This document shows, in pieces, positions 46,650-56,400 of a stretch of DNA of 64,000 nt. The notes under the pieces were generated by a model, which was not told the origin of the DNA, made no database searches, and saw only the letters and a list, made by a program, of their open reading frames with translations. The translations under genes were made by a program, and so were the position numbers. Every line of letters starts with the position of its first letter. Positions within the stretch are counted from its first letter, which is position 1. Source of the DNA: a virus; the IMG/VR virus record IMGVR_UViG_3300036859_000580, positions 20,364-84,363 of that record; one strand, 5' to 3'.

Positions 46650-47219
46650 CTAGGCGCCTAGGAGGTCGTGATTCCACGTCACCGTCAGCGTGTCCGACGC
46701 GCCCTTGCTGCCGACGCCGGTGAGTAGCGCACGCGCGATCGTGGCGGCTGCTAGCGACGTCGCGTCGGCCAGCACGTCGTTGACGAGCACGACTTCGGTG
46801 ATCGCCGACGCCGTGGTTGCCTTGCCGGCTGCCCAGACGGCCTGCCACGTGATCCGACGCGACGCGCCCGCCAGCGCCGACGTTGGGAAGCCGCCGGCGA
46901 GTGCCTGGTGCGAGTCGCTCAGGTACGTGACCAGCGCGGCCCCGGCGCCCGTCTTGGCGGGCGCGGTGCCGCCGGTGCCGAGCTTCATGCCCGTGACCTG
47001 CGCCGGAGGTCCGGCAATGCCCGCGGCGCGCTCGCCGTAGAACTGGTCGCCGACCTGCGTGACCAGGTTGTGCGTCTCGCAGCGTGCCGTGAGAACGCCG
47101 TCGGCGTCGCGCAGCTCGGCGACCACGAAGCCCACGACGCCGATCGGCTCGTCGTCACCTCGCCCGCGGTCGAGCCGCGCGACGACCGAGTCGCGCAGAC
47201 TCGCTCGACTGGTACCCAC
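46650..47219 (-). CDS. Minor structural protein (189 aa)
   Basis: GTG 47219: MGTSRASLRDSVVARLDRG..., then TARCETHNLVTQVGDQFYGERAAGI, a motif I associate with phage tail/baseplate surface proteins. A beta-rich C-terminus ends SDTLTVTWNHDLLGA. The longer upstream reading frame is rejected because it runs into the coding sequence of the major tail candidate. Confidence 0.55.
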   Translation of the reverse strand: MGTSRASLRDSVVARLDRGRGDDEPIGVVGFVVAELRDADGVLTARCETHNLVTQVGDQFYGERAAGIAGPPAQVTGMKLGTGGTAPAKTGAGAALVTYLSDSHQALAGGFPTSALAGASRRITWQAVWAAGKATTASAITEVVLVNDVLADATSLAAATIARALLTGVGSKGASDTLTVTWNHDLLGA

Positions 47220-47233
47220 GGTTGACCCCGATC

Positions 47234-47917
47234 CTAGGTGAGCGTCGTCGGACCGCAGACTGCCGTGGGCAGCGCGACGGTGGTGATGTTCCAGAGCCAG
47301 TGCTCGATGGCACCCAGCTCGTTGACGACGCGCGGACTCGGCAGCCACGACGTGCCGCTACCCGGTCCGTTGCCCCACTGCGTGGCCGCGCCCTGCGTCT
47401 CCGAGACGAACGACAGGGTGGAGCGCGCGTTCTCGATCGTGTACGTATTGATCTTCACGTTGCCGACGTTGGGCCACGCGTTGTAAATGTACTGCTGCGC
47501 GCCCGACGCGTCGCACGCGCCGGAGCCCGCGACACGCTGCCAGACCTCCATGGAGAACCTGTTGCTGGCCTCGCCCTCGGCCACCGCCCAACCGGTTCCA
47601 GTGGTGGCGGGCGACGCGGTGTCCAGGAGGCGCGCGCTCATGATGTACGCGGCGGCCACCGGGTCGATCGAGCAGAAGTTCACGGTGAGCATGAGGCGCT
47701 TGAGCGTCGGCCGGTCCTTCTGGTTGACGCACGCGGCGCCGTCGGCGTTGCGCTCGAAGAACTCCTCGCCGTCCTCGTAGTCGGGCTCCATCTCGACCTG
47801 GACGAATCCCGTGGTCGTGACGACCAGCGACGACGCGCCGGTGACCGGGATGCCACACTCGTCGAGCTTGACGATGCGTAGGTGAGTTCCCTTGATGGGG
47901 GCTGCGCAGATGGCCAC
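47234..47917 (-). CDS. Probable major tail protein (227 aa)
   Basis: MAICAAPIKGTHLRIVKLDECGIPVTGASSLVVTTTGFVQVEMEPDYEDGEEF..., with CVNQKDRPTLKRLMLTVNFCSIDPVAAAYI and FSMEVWQRV, follows the actinophage major tail protein pattern as I remember it. The distance from the tape measure is larger than usual, so confidence is moderate. Confidence 0.6.
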   Translation of the reverse strand: MAICAAPIKGTHLRIVKLDECGIPVTGASSLVVTTTGFVQVEMEPDYEDGEEFFERNADGAACVNQKDRPTLKRLMLTVNFCSIDPVAAAYIMSARLLDTASPATTGTGWAVAEGEASNRFSMEVWQRVAGSGACDASGAQQYIYNAWPNVGNVKINTYTIENARSTLSFVSETQGAATQWGNGPGSGTSWLPSPRVVNELGAIEHWLWNITTVALPTAVCGPTTLT

Positions 47918-47933
47918 TGTGTCTACCTCACTC

Positions 47934-48833
47934 CTACACTATCGGTACGCCGATGTCGACCAAGATGGCAAAGTGGCAGCAATCCCAACCCAGCACGTAC
48001 GTGCGCTCGGCGATCATCTCGATCGTGTTGTTGCCACGGTTGATCGACTCGCTGAGCGTGAACGTCTTGATGTCGCCTCGGCGCATGGTGACTGCACCGG
48101 TCGCGTAGATCCAGGACTCGCCGGTGGCGGGCGCCGCGCCGGCGGGCGACGTGCCTGGGTAGCCCGCGCCGGCAGCCACGAGGTTGCCGTTTAGCGTCTT
48201 AAGAATGCCGTTGTAGGCCTTGACCAGTCCCCACGCGTCCAGGGTGGGTAGCACCTTCACCGGCACGTGAATGACGCCGACGCCGTTGTAGCAGTCGGCG
48301 AGCGCGGCCTCGAGTAGGCCAAGACCGGTGACGATGTCGACCGCGGCGCCGGTGACCACGATCGACGCCGGGCTCTGCAACTGAATACTCTGCGCGTCGA
48401 CGACCGTGGCGTTGGCCGCGAGGTGGGGAAACACCACCGTCTTACCGTCGGCGGCACCGGTCCAGAATGCGCGTTCGATCTGCCACGGCTCGCTCTGCGT
48501 GAGCGCGTCGTTGGCGATCTTGGCCGCGTCGCCGTTGCCGACCGGCGAGCAGTCGAACTTAGCGAACGGCGTGAACGGCGTCGAGCCGCGCAGCGTGAGG
48601 TTGACGACGTCGGTCTTGGCGTTGGGCTGCGGCGGTGCCTCACCCGCACCGGTCACCACGATGCACTCATCGTACGTCGTGTTGCCCATGGGGCTGAGGC
48701 AGCGCGACTCCCACGTGACGCCGTTCTGCCAGTGAATGTTGTCGCCGGTCGCGATCGGCTGCACGACGCTGAGTAGGCCGTAGGGCTGCGGTGTGAACGC
48801 AGGTGGGTCGACAATGAGGCGAGGTCCTGCCAC
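47934..48833 (-). CDS. Structural protein following the capsid gene (299 aa)
   Basis: MAGPRLIVDPPAFTPQPYGLLSVVQPIATGDNIHWQNGVTWESRCL..., TPFTPFAKFDCSPVGNGDAAKIANDALTQSEPWQIERAFWTGAADG. The pattern recurs after the capsid gene in related phages. Unknown role, probably a second capsid, decoration or portal-proximal protein. Confidence 0.55.
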   Translation of the reverse strand: MAGPRLIVDPPAFTPQPYGLLSVVQPIATGDNIHWQNGVTWESRCLSPMGNTTYDECIVVTGAGEAPPQPNAKTDVVNLTLRGSTPFTPFAKFDCSPVGNGDAAKIANDALTQSEPWQIERAFWTGAADGKTVVFPHLAANATVVDAQSIQLQSPASIVVTGAAVDIVTGLGLLEAALADCYNGVGVIHVPVKVLPTLDAWGLVKAYNGILKTLNGNLVAAGAGYPGTSPAGAAPATGESWIYATGAVTMRRGDIKTFTLSESINRGNNTIEMIAERTYVLGWDCCHFAILVDIGVPIV

Positions 48834-48881
48834 CTGCGTTCACCTTCCTCCGCGTAGTGTGCTCGTGCCGATCGACGTGGC

Positions 48882-50645
48882 TTACAGGTTGAAGCCGGTG
48901 CCGTTAGCGGAGCCGGTGCGACCGTTGACGGCGAAGTTGATCGTGTACTGCCTGGACTCGTGACCCACCCGGGCGATCAGGTGGCACTCCTCCGACCACG
49001 CCGCGGTGTGGTCGTTCGTGGCGTTCAGCACGCTGTCCCGCACGATGCCGAGGTCCAGGGAGAGACCGTTGCCGAGGACGAACGTGCCCGCCGCGTAGAT
49101 CATGATCGTCGCCGACGTCGGCCACGCGGTCAGCGCGGTGGCGTTGCCGAACTGGCCGGCGCCGCGCACCTGGTAGTCGTTGACCCACTGGACCCGCACG
49201 TTGATCGTGGCGAAGTCCGAGTCGATCTCGGCGTCGCTGATCTGGTTTGCCTCCACGCCGGTGCGCCACGCGAGGTCGGCCCGGATGGTGGCCTTCAGCC
49301 AGTACGGCGCGATGACCTCCAGGACGTCGTCCTGGCACATGCCGTAGCGGGCCCGGTAGTCCGTGGCGCCGAGTGAGATGCCGCCGTAGACCTGCTGGTA
49401 GACCGGCTGGCCGGTGACCGCGTAGTTGCCGGTGCTGATCGCCGCGGCCGACAGCGTGGTCATCTGCTGGAGGAATCGGCCGTTCATGGCGTGCGCGTGC
49501 GCCGACATGAGCAGCTGGAGGAAGTTGGACGTCGCCTCGGGGTACGCGTCGTCGGTCAGGTTGCCCGCCGTCAGGCAGACGCCGTAGCACTCGAGGCGCG
49601 TGTCGGTGAACGTCGGGCACGGGACGCGGACACACGGCTTGGTCGGCGAGCCGGTGACCGCGGCGATGTCGCTCGCCTCGGTCCAGAGCCACGGGTTGGA
49701 CGTGACGCTGAACGCCGTGCTGAAGCCGCCGAACGCGACGCCGCTGAAGACGTCGGCGAGCGACGGGGAGACCGGGAACCGAACGCCGCCGCGGCTGACG
49801 CCGAACGTCGGGAGGTCGACCAAGCCGTCCTCGCACGCGATGTTGAAGAAGTCGTACCGGACCTCGGACGGCGCGCACCAGCCACCGGCCGCGACCAGCG
49901 CGTTCTTCTTGTCCTGCGAGGTGATGTGCCGCAGCAGCTCGCCGACCTGACCGAGCGAGGTGCGGTCGTCGACCGTGTGCTCATACTCGTTGCGGATCGT
50001 CGCCACGAGCTGCTGGTTCGGCGCGTTCTGCGTGACCGGCATCGCGCGGGCCTTCTTCTGGAAGATCTCCGTGAGACCGTCCAGCCCGTTGACGCCGTCG
50101 CCGCGCGCGACGCCCGGGATGTCCACGCTCGCGGTGACCGCCAGCTTGGCCCGGGGCGGCGACGCGGTGACGGGCGCGAACTGCTGCGCCTGCGACAGCG
50201 AGGCGCGCTGCGTGGCCTGCGTCACGGCGCGCGGCGACATGCGGTCGCCGAGGATGTTGACCAGTGCGGCCGTGGCGCCCTGCGTCGCCGCGGCCGCGAT
50301 GGCCGTGAGGTCGATCGCCGGTGCCGCGCTCGGCTTGGTGCTGTCGAGCTGCTGCGCGCCGTGCACACGCGCGTCGAGCATGGCCTGCTGCGCGATGAGC
50401 TTCGCACGCTCGGCCTCGCTGGCCTGCGCGGCGCGAGCGACCCGGCCCTGAAGTTCGGCGCGGATCCGATCCAGACCGTCGGCCAGCTTCGCGGCGTAGG
50501 AGACGATCTCCGGGGAGACCTCCTCCGCGTTGATGCGGGTGTACTCGGCGACGATCTGCGCCTCGAGTGTCGACAGTTCCTCGTGCGACGTGATGAGGGT
50601 GAGATCCTGCGGAACGTTCACAAGCTCCTCAGGCTTTCCGGGCAC
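48882..50645 (-). CDS. Major capsid protein with N-terminal delta/scaffold region (587 aa)
   Basis: Residues 1-150 are helical and Ala/Gln-rich (LEAQIVAEYTRINAEEVSPEIVSYAAKLADGLDRIRAELQGRVARAAQ), like an HK97 delta domain removed by the protease. The rest has HK97-like features and ends NFAVNGRTGSANGTGFNL. It lies after the protease gene, as expected. Confidence 0.8.
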   Translation of the reverse strand: MPGKPEELVNVPQDLTLITSHEELSTLEAQIVAEYTRINAEEVSPEIVSYAAKLADGLDRIRAELQGRVARAAQASEAERAKLIAQQAMLDARVHGAQQLDSTKPSAAPAIDLTAIAAAATQGATAALVNILGDRMSPRAVTQATQRASLSQAQQFAPVTASPPRAKLAVTASVDIPGVARGDGVNGLDGLTEIFQKKARAMPVTQNAPNQQLVATIRNEYEHTVDDRTSLGQVGELLRHITSQDKKNALVAAGGWCAPSEVRYDFFNIACEDGLVDLPTFGVSRGGVRFPVSPSLADVFSGVAFGGFSTAFSVTSNPWLWTEASDIAAVTGSPTKPCVRVPCPTFTDTRLECYGVCLTAGNLTDDAYPEATSNFLQLLMSAHAHAMNGRFLQQMTTLSAAAISTGNYAVTGQPVYQQVYGGISLGATDYRARYGMCQDDVLEVIAPYWLKATIRADLAWRTGVEANQISDAEIDSDFATINVRVQWVNDYQVRGAGQFGNATALTAWPTSATIMIYAAGTFVLGNGLSLDLGIVRDSVLNATNDHTAAWSEECHLIARVGHESRQYTINFAVNGRTGSANGTGFNL

Positions 50646-50743
50646 GTTGGCCTCCTCTAGAGGGCGTGCGGACGTCCGCGCGCGTCATTCTCTGATGTAG
50701 TGTAGCAGGACACCACCGTTGTGCGACCCGCGAGTTGGCATTC

Positions 50744-50842
50744 TTACCTTGATGCCGGTTCGGGGACCGAAACGGGGTTGGGAACGGGAATGGATTCCTG
50801 TGTTGGCTGAATGATCGGCTGGTTCTTCCGGCAGTTGCACAT
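50744..50842 (-). CDS. Tiny Cys-motif protein (32 aa)
   Basis: ATG 50842 has one of the best ribosome sites in the region (CAAGGAGGTTTAAGAACA) and reads MCNCRKNQPIIQPTQESIPVPNPVSVPEP. Small MCxC(G/R) proteins of this type are often found in actinophage head operons between protease and capsid. Role unknown. Confidence 0.6.
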   Translation of the reverse strand: MCNCRKNQPIIQPTQESIPVPNPVSVPEPASR

Positions 50843-50847
50843 TGTTC

Positions 50848-53427
50848 TTAAACCTCCTTGAGAATGCGCTTGCCCAGCATTGCCATGACGTGCTTGAGCG
50901 CGTCGCTGTCACGCTCCTGCTCGGTCATGATGTTGCCGATGGTCATGAAGCCCGCGGCCACCAGCGACTGCGGTACGCCGCTGGCGATGCGCGCCCGCGT
51001 GCGCAGGTGGAAGCCCGCGACGTTGACGCCGAGTAGACCGACCAGGCGCAGCTCGCCGCCGATGCGCCGCCAGTCGCCGCTCACTCGGCCGGACGCCCGC
51101 AAATCGTGCACGCGCGCCGACTCGGCGTGCGGTCGGATCGCGCCGGCGACCCAGATGCCGACCTCGTCGTTACCCACGACGACGTCGGCGACGACGCTGC
51201 CCGTGTTGTCGTAGTGCTCGGCGGCGCGCGACGCGCGGTACGACAGCGGCGCGTGGCCGGTGGCCACCGTGATCTGGCCCACGGCGACGTGCGAGCCGTC
51301 GGCGCACACCACCTCACCGGTCATGAAGTACGGGTGCGCGTCCTCGACCGGCGGGCTCACGCAGATGTCGTCGAACCCGACGTGGCACTCACCCCACTGC
51401 GCGGCGTGCCCGTAGACGCGACCCTGGTCGGTGATGGTGATGCCGACGGGAACGCTGAGTCCCGGGTTCTCGAACCACGCGCTCGGCGGTCGCCACGCGT
51501 CCAGCTTGGCCTGCTCGGCCGCGGCCACCAGCGTCGCGTCGTTGAACTGCGCCGGTGGTGGCTCGCGGTCGGCGTCGCGGAGGTGCGCGGCCAGGTGATC
51601 GTAAATACCCTGACGCTCGCCGGCCGGCACCGTTGTGCCGCCTCGACCGCCGTTGAGTACGCCGATGCCGCTGGAGCACGCCGTGAGGTTGGCCGCGCCG
51701 GGCTTGCCGTCGGCCCCGACCTCGTGGTGCAGGAACTTGGCGGCCGACTTCGTGACCTTGCCGTTCTCCACCGCACCGTCGTCGAGCCAAGCGTAGCCCA
51801 TGCGAGCCGTGTCGACGGACATCGGCGACGGCAACCGCTTCTCGTTGATGCCAACATCCCAGGGGACATCTGACGTGGCCGTAGAATGCGTGCCAACGGC
51901 GCCAAACTTCAGCTCCGCTACGGCTGCCAGGGCGGCCGTGAGCGCGTCGACGTCGTCGCCGACCAGCGAGACGGTCGCCTCGACGAATGCCGGGATGTCG
52001 ACCAGTGTGGCCCCGCGAACGCGCCCGCCGTGGTATACGATCTTCTCCGGGCGGCCGAACAGCGCGTCCAGTGGGTTGCCGGCGTCGCCCTCGTCCCCCG
52101 TGGGCGACTCCGGCCAGACGACCTCGACGTCCGCGTCGGCGATGTCGTCGGCGTCGATCGAGATGCCGCCCGCGAAGCCGTCGTTGAGCCTGCGGCGGAT
52201 CTCGAAGCCGTCGGGGCTCTTGATGTCGAGCACGCCCGCGCCCATGATCTTCTCGCCGTCGCGCCACACCTTGTCGGCTCGACCGACGGTCACGGTGACG
52301 TCGTGCTCGCCGCCGTGCGCCGTCTCCTTCTGCCAGCGGATCAGCACCTGGTCCGCCCACGTGAGCGCGCCGGGTGCGAACTCGCGACCGTCGCCGGTGG
52401 TGATGCCCTCGACGGCCAGGACGCCCGTCCACAAGCGCGCCTTCTCGAACTCGGCGTCGGTCATGAACGAACCGTCGCCAACACGCTGGTAGCCGGCGGG
52501 CGTCTCGCCGTCGCCGGGCATCATCTTGTCGCCAGGCATGCCGTCACCACCGGTCACGGCGAACGTACTGGTCGAGACGACGCCCATCTTTCCACCTTCG
52601 TCGTTGGTGTAGAGCGCGGCAATCTGCTCGTCGGCGGACTGCTCGGTGTCGTGGCAACCCATGACCTCGTCGTTGTCATCCTGCACGACGGCCCACGGTT
52701 CGGCCGCCGAGCACGCGGCGTGGTTCTCCACCTTGTGCCACGGCATCGGTGCACCTCCCAATGATGATGTTAGTGTAACAGGTTCGCCCAACGGCACGTC
52801 GGTGACGTCATTCCCGAACGCGACACGGACCTGATCGAACGTCACCGGGCCGACTCGCTCCGAAACGGCATCCAGTAGATCCTCATCTGAGTACGCAATG
52901 CAAATGTGCGGCTGCCACGGCATGTGCTGCTCGGGCATGTCGAATTCGCTGAGATTCGACCTAATGAGGGCACGGATCGTCGCGAGCTGCGACTGACCGT
53001 CCTCACTGGTCTCGTCGCTCGCGTCGCCGACGTTGACGACCCACGCCGGCTCGTCGCTCCCGGGGTTCCAGTGTGCCACGCCGAACGCGTTGCCCTGGAT
53101 CGGCCAGAACTCACGGGCCACCTCCGTCACCGCGTCGACGACGTAGTTGCGCACGTCATCCGGGAAGTCGCTCTTACCCAGGTACCAGAGGGTGAGGTGC
53201 AGCTCGTCGGCGGGTTCGTACCCGTCGAGCGCGAGTCGCGCGACGTCGGCGTCGCTTGGGACCAGGGCGATCATGCCACCGTCGAACTTATCTGTGTTAA
53301 CTGCCGCGGTGACGACGTCCAGAGGTTCACCGTTGAGTAGTCGTGTGATCTCGTCGTTGGTGAAGCCCTCGTCCTCATCCACCACGGTGAACATGACGTT
53401 ATTCGGATCGGACAACGGCGTTGACAC
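50848..53427 (-). CDS. Capsid maturation protease with N-terminal 2H phosphoesterase domain (859 aa)
   Basis: Residues about 50-190 hold the two H-x-T/S-like motifs of 2H phosphoesterases: ELHLTLWYLGKSD and WQPHICIAYSDED. A linker PWAVVQDDNDEVMGCHDTEQSADEQIAALY follows. Then the prohead protease region: LWTGVLAVEGITTGDGREFAPGALTW, GAGVLDIKSPDGFEIRRRLNDGFAGGISIDADD, VRGATLVDIPAFVEATVSL. The C-terminal 250 residues are of unknown fold. It shares one base with the MuF gene's stop/start region. Confidence 0.75.
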   Translation of the reverse strand: MSTPLSDPNNVMFTVVDEDEGFTNDEITRLLNGEPLDVVTAAVNTDKFDGGMIALVPSDADVARLALDGYEPADELHLTLWYLGKSDFPDDVRNYVVDAVTEVAREFWPIQGNAFGVAHWNPGSDEPAWVVNVGDASDETSEDGQSQLATIRALIRSNLSEFDMPEQHMPWQPHICIAYSDEDLLDAVSERVGPVTFDQVRVAFGNDVTDVPLGEPVTLTSSLGGAPMPWHKVENHAACSAAEPWAVVQDDNDEVMGCHDTEQSADEQIAALYTNDEGGKMGVVSTSTFAVTGGDGMPGDKMMPGDGETPAGYQRVGDGSFMTDAEFEKARLWTGVLAVEGITTGDGREFAPGALTWADQVLIRWQKETAHGGEHDVTVTVGRADKVWRDGEKIMGAGVLDIKSPDGFEIRRRLNDGFAGGISIDADDIADADVEVVWPESPTGDEGDAGNPLDALFGRPEKIVYHGGRVRGATLVDIPAFVEATVSLVGDDVDALTAALAAVAELKFGAVGTHSTATSDVPWDVGINEKRLPSPMSVDTARMGYAWLDDGAVENGKVTKSAAKFLHHEVGADGKPGAANLTACSSGIGVLNGGRGGTTVPAGERQGIYDHLAAHLRDADREPPPAQFNDATLVAAAEQAKLDAWRPPSAWFENPGLSVPVGITITDQGRVYGHAAQWGECHVGFDDICVSPPVEDAHPYFMTGEVVCADGSHVAVGQITVATGHAPLSYRASRAAEHYDNTGSVVADVVVGNDEVGIWVAGAIRPHAESARVHDLRASGRVSGDWRRIGGELRLVGLLGVNVAGFHLRTRARIASGVPQSLVAAGFMTIGNIMTEQERDSDALKHVMAMLGKRILKEV

Positions 53428-56400
53428 TAGGCACCTCCCTCAACGACGACGCGAAGCTTCACTACTCGATCTTTTGGATTATCTGGGTGCGGCTGCGAAC
53501 TGATGATCTTAAACTGCGTGCCGGGCGCCAGCGCCATCTCATTCTCATCCGGCCAGTAACTTAGCTCCTTGAGCCACGCCATTCGCGAGCCCTTGGGCGC
53601 GTCGATTTCAATGTGAACGTTGCCGCTCCAAATCCCATTCTTGATGCTCGTGCTCATGACGCCCTTGTCCGTGATGGTCTTACCCACCATCTCGTCCAGT
53701 TTTTCAGGCACGTACACACCAAACGAGTTAAATGTAGTCTTGCGATACAGCACAATGTCGTCGGTGCTTGTCTTCATTGCCGCGTTGATCTGCGCAATAG
53801 TCTTGCGGGTGCCCTCCGTGCAACCTTGGTAGCCGGTGCCGCGTAGGCAGTTGTTGACCTGAACGTACGCCGGACCTGTGTACTTCTTAAGCGCGGCGCG
53901 CTGCGCACCGTTGATCGGCGGCGGATCGACCACGTTCATACGCTTCTGCAGTTCGTTCGCGTCAGCCTCCGTGAGCTCACGCGGTAGCGGTGTGAACGAC
54001 ACCGTGGGTTTGGGGGTTGGGTTGCTTTGCAGCAACGCGTGCTTCTTACCACCAGGTGTTTCGAGAAACGCGTGAACCTTGGTGTAGAACGGCTTGGTGG
54101 GGCCACCTTTGTCCGACTGGTCCATAATGTTGAGCGCATCGTTCATAGTTAGTCCAGGATGTGTCTTGGACACTTCGAACGCGGCGTCGTACATCTTCTT
54201 GCCCGGACTGCTCGCCTTGGCGCTGTGCTTCTGGAAGATGGCCTTCGTCTTGATCACGTCATCAACTGGGTACTTCTTCTCGATGACTGGTGTCGGCATG
54301 TTCAACACAGGCTCGATCGGCTTCTCACCGGTGATGTACCGGTCGATAAGATCTTGCCGGCGCAGCGTGAGCTTCTGCTTGAGCTTAGCCGCGGTGGCGC
54401 CGGTGAACCCGGCGGCGTCTACCAGCTGATTGATCTGGTGAGGTTCGATGGCCTCGATTTTCTTGACACCCTTGCGAATGTCGTCGTCGGTGATGTCGGC
54501 GTAGATCTTTGCAGCAATTGGGTTGAGAGTCTTATCACGCAGCGAGCTGGTTTCGGTAACGGCGTCGCCAAAGTTGAGACCCTTCGGTGACCCATCCGCA
54601 CGGTAGAGTAGTGAGCCACTTGGGTCTGTGCGCACCGGGTGGCCTGGCTTATCGGCGATGATGTTCTCACCGTAACCGCCGACCTCCGTGTTGCCAAGCC
54701 ACGCGTCGATCGCGAAGTCCTCGTACAACTTACTCTTAAACTGTGGGTTGTCCATGTTCTGCGACATCTTGCCGAGGCCCTGGACGTGCTTCCACTGCGT
54801 GCCTAGTTCATTGGTCTTGCCATGGAAGAACATGTTGTCGACGGCGACGAACTCGGCATCGGGCACGTCGACGCCCGCGAGCTGGTACAGCTTACTTGCC
54901 AGAAGCGTGTTGCGGGCGGCCGACTGCGAGGGCGCGGACCTAACGTAGACTTCATCACCGTTCGGATCGGCGAACACCGCGCCCTTCGCGAAGCTGGGAG
55001 GCGTCAACCGCTTGTATCCGGCCATGGGCTTGACGTTGGCGATCGACGTCAGGGGCGACTTAGGCACCGTGGGCGACGTGGTCAACGGAGCCGACGTGGT
55101 GGGTGCGGCTGGTGCGGCCGGCGTCGTCGGCGCGATCGTCTTGACCAATTCGTCCGACGTGACCGGCTTGGTTGACGCGCTCGGTCCAGGTGCGCTCGGC
55201 TGCTTACTGGCGCCGCTTCCGTACCGATTGATCAGATCCTGACGCCGGGCCTTCAACTTCGTCTTCAGTTCTTCCGAGGTGTTGCCGGAGCTGAAGTTCG
55301 CCGCGTCCACCATGTCGTCGATCTGCTTAGGTGTGATGGCCTCGATCTTGGCCACACCCCTGCGAATGTCCTCGTCGGTGATGTCGGCAAAGATCTTCGC
55401 GCTCTGCGCGTTGAGCGCGGGGTTGCGCAGCGTGTTGATCTCGGTGACCGTGTCGCCGAAGCTTGAACCCTTCGGCGTACCTTGCGCGCGGAAGAGTAGC
55501 GCGCCGCCGGAGTCGATGCGCGCCGGCTCGCCGCTCTTGTCGGTGATGACGTTGTCGTAACCCAAGCCGACGACATCCCAGTTTGCGAGCCACGCGTCGG
55601 CGGCGAAACCCTCATAGAACTTACGCTTGAATTCTGGATCCTTGATTCTCGTCGCGATGTTGGTGTCACCCGTGATGATGCGCGACTTGGTGCCGAGCGC
55701 GCCGTTCTTTCCCGGAAACGACGCGTCGTCCAACTTGACCAGCTCGACGTCCGGCGTCCGAACGCCCGCGAGTTCGTACAGCTTGTTGGCCAACACCTCG
55801 TTCTTGGCGTGGTTACCGCTCTTCGACGCCTTCACGTAGTGAAAGTCACCGTTGGGATCGATAAACGACCCACCCTGCTGCGATCCTTGCTTCCCACCTA
55901 CCTTGGTGAACCCCGCCATTGGCATGGGGTCGTCGATCAGCTTCTTAGGCTTGGCGGGTGTCGTCGCCTGCGCCGCGGTCGGACCGTTGTCGTCACCCGG
56001 CTCGAACCACTCGGCGTCGTACGACTTAATGGCGTCATACGCCTTGGTCTTAATGGCCGTCTGGTCAACCTGCCACTCGCCGTTGGCCTGCCTACTCTGC
56101 AGACTGTACCGGTCGCCCTCCCACACGATGCGCTTGTCACCGCTCTTGTTCGTGGCGAGCGTCGTGCCGGCTGGTCGCTTCTTATGCACCAGGGCGTGCG
56201 TGATCTTAAGAGGCTTACCCGGCGTCTTGGCACTAGGTGACGTTCTGGACGGCGCACCAGGTGACGTTGTCGTCGGCACGTTCGTCGTCGCCGTCTTACC
56301 CTCGTCACCCGGCTCGAACCACGAGGGCGCGTACGCGTTGACCGCCACGTACGCCTTGGTCTTGATCGCGGTCTGATCGGTCTGCCACTCACCGCTGGAT

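Noticed and set aside
49491-50660. Rightward frame of about 390 codons
   Set aside because: Antisense to the major capsid gene; no ribosome site and shadow-type composition.
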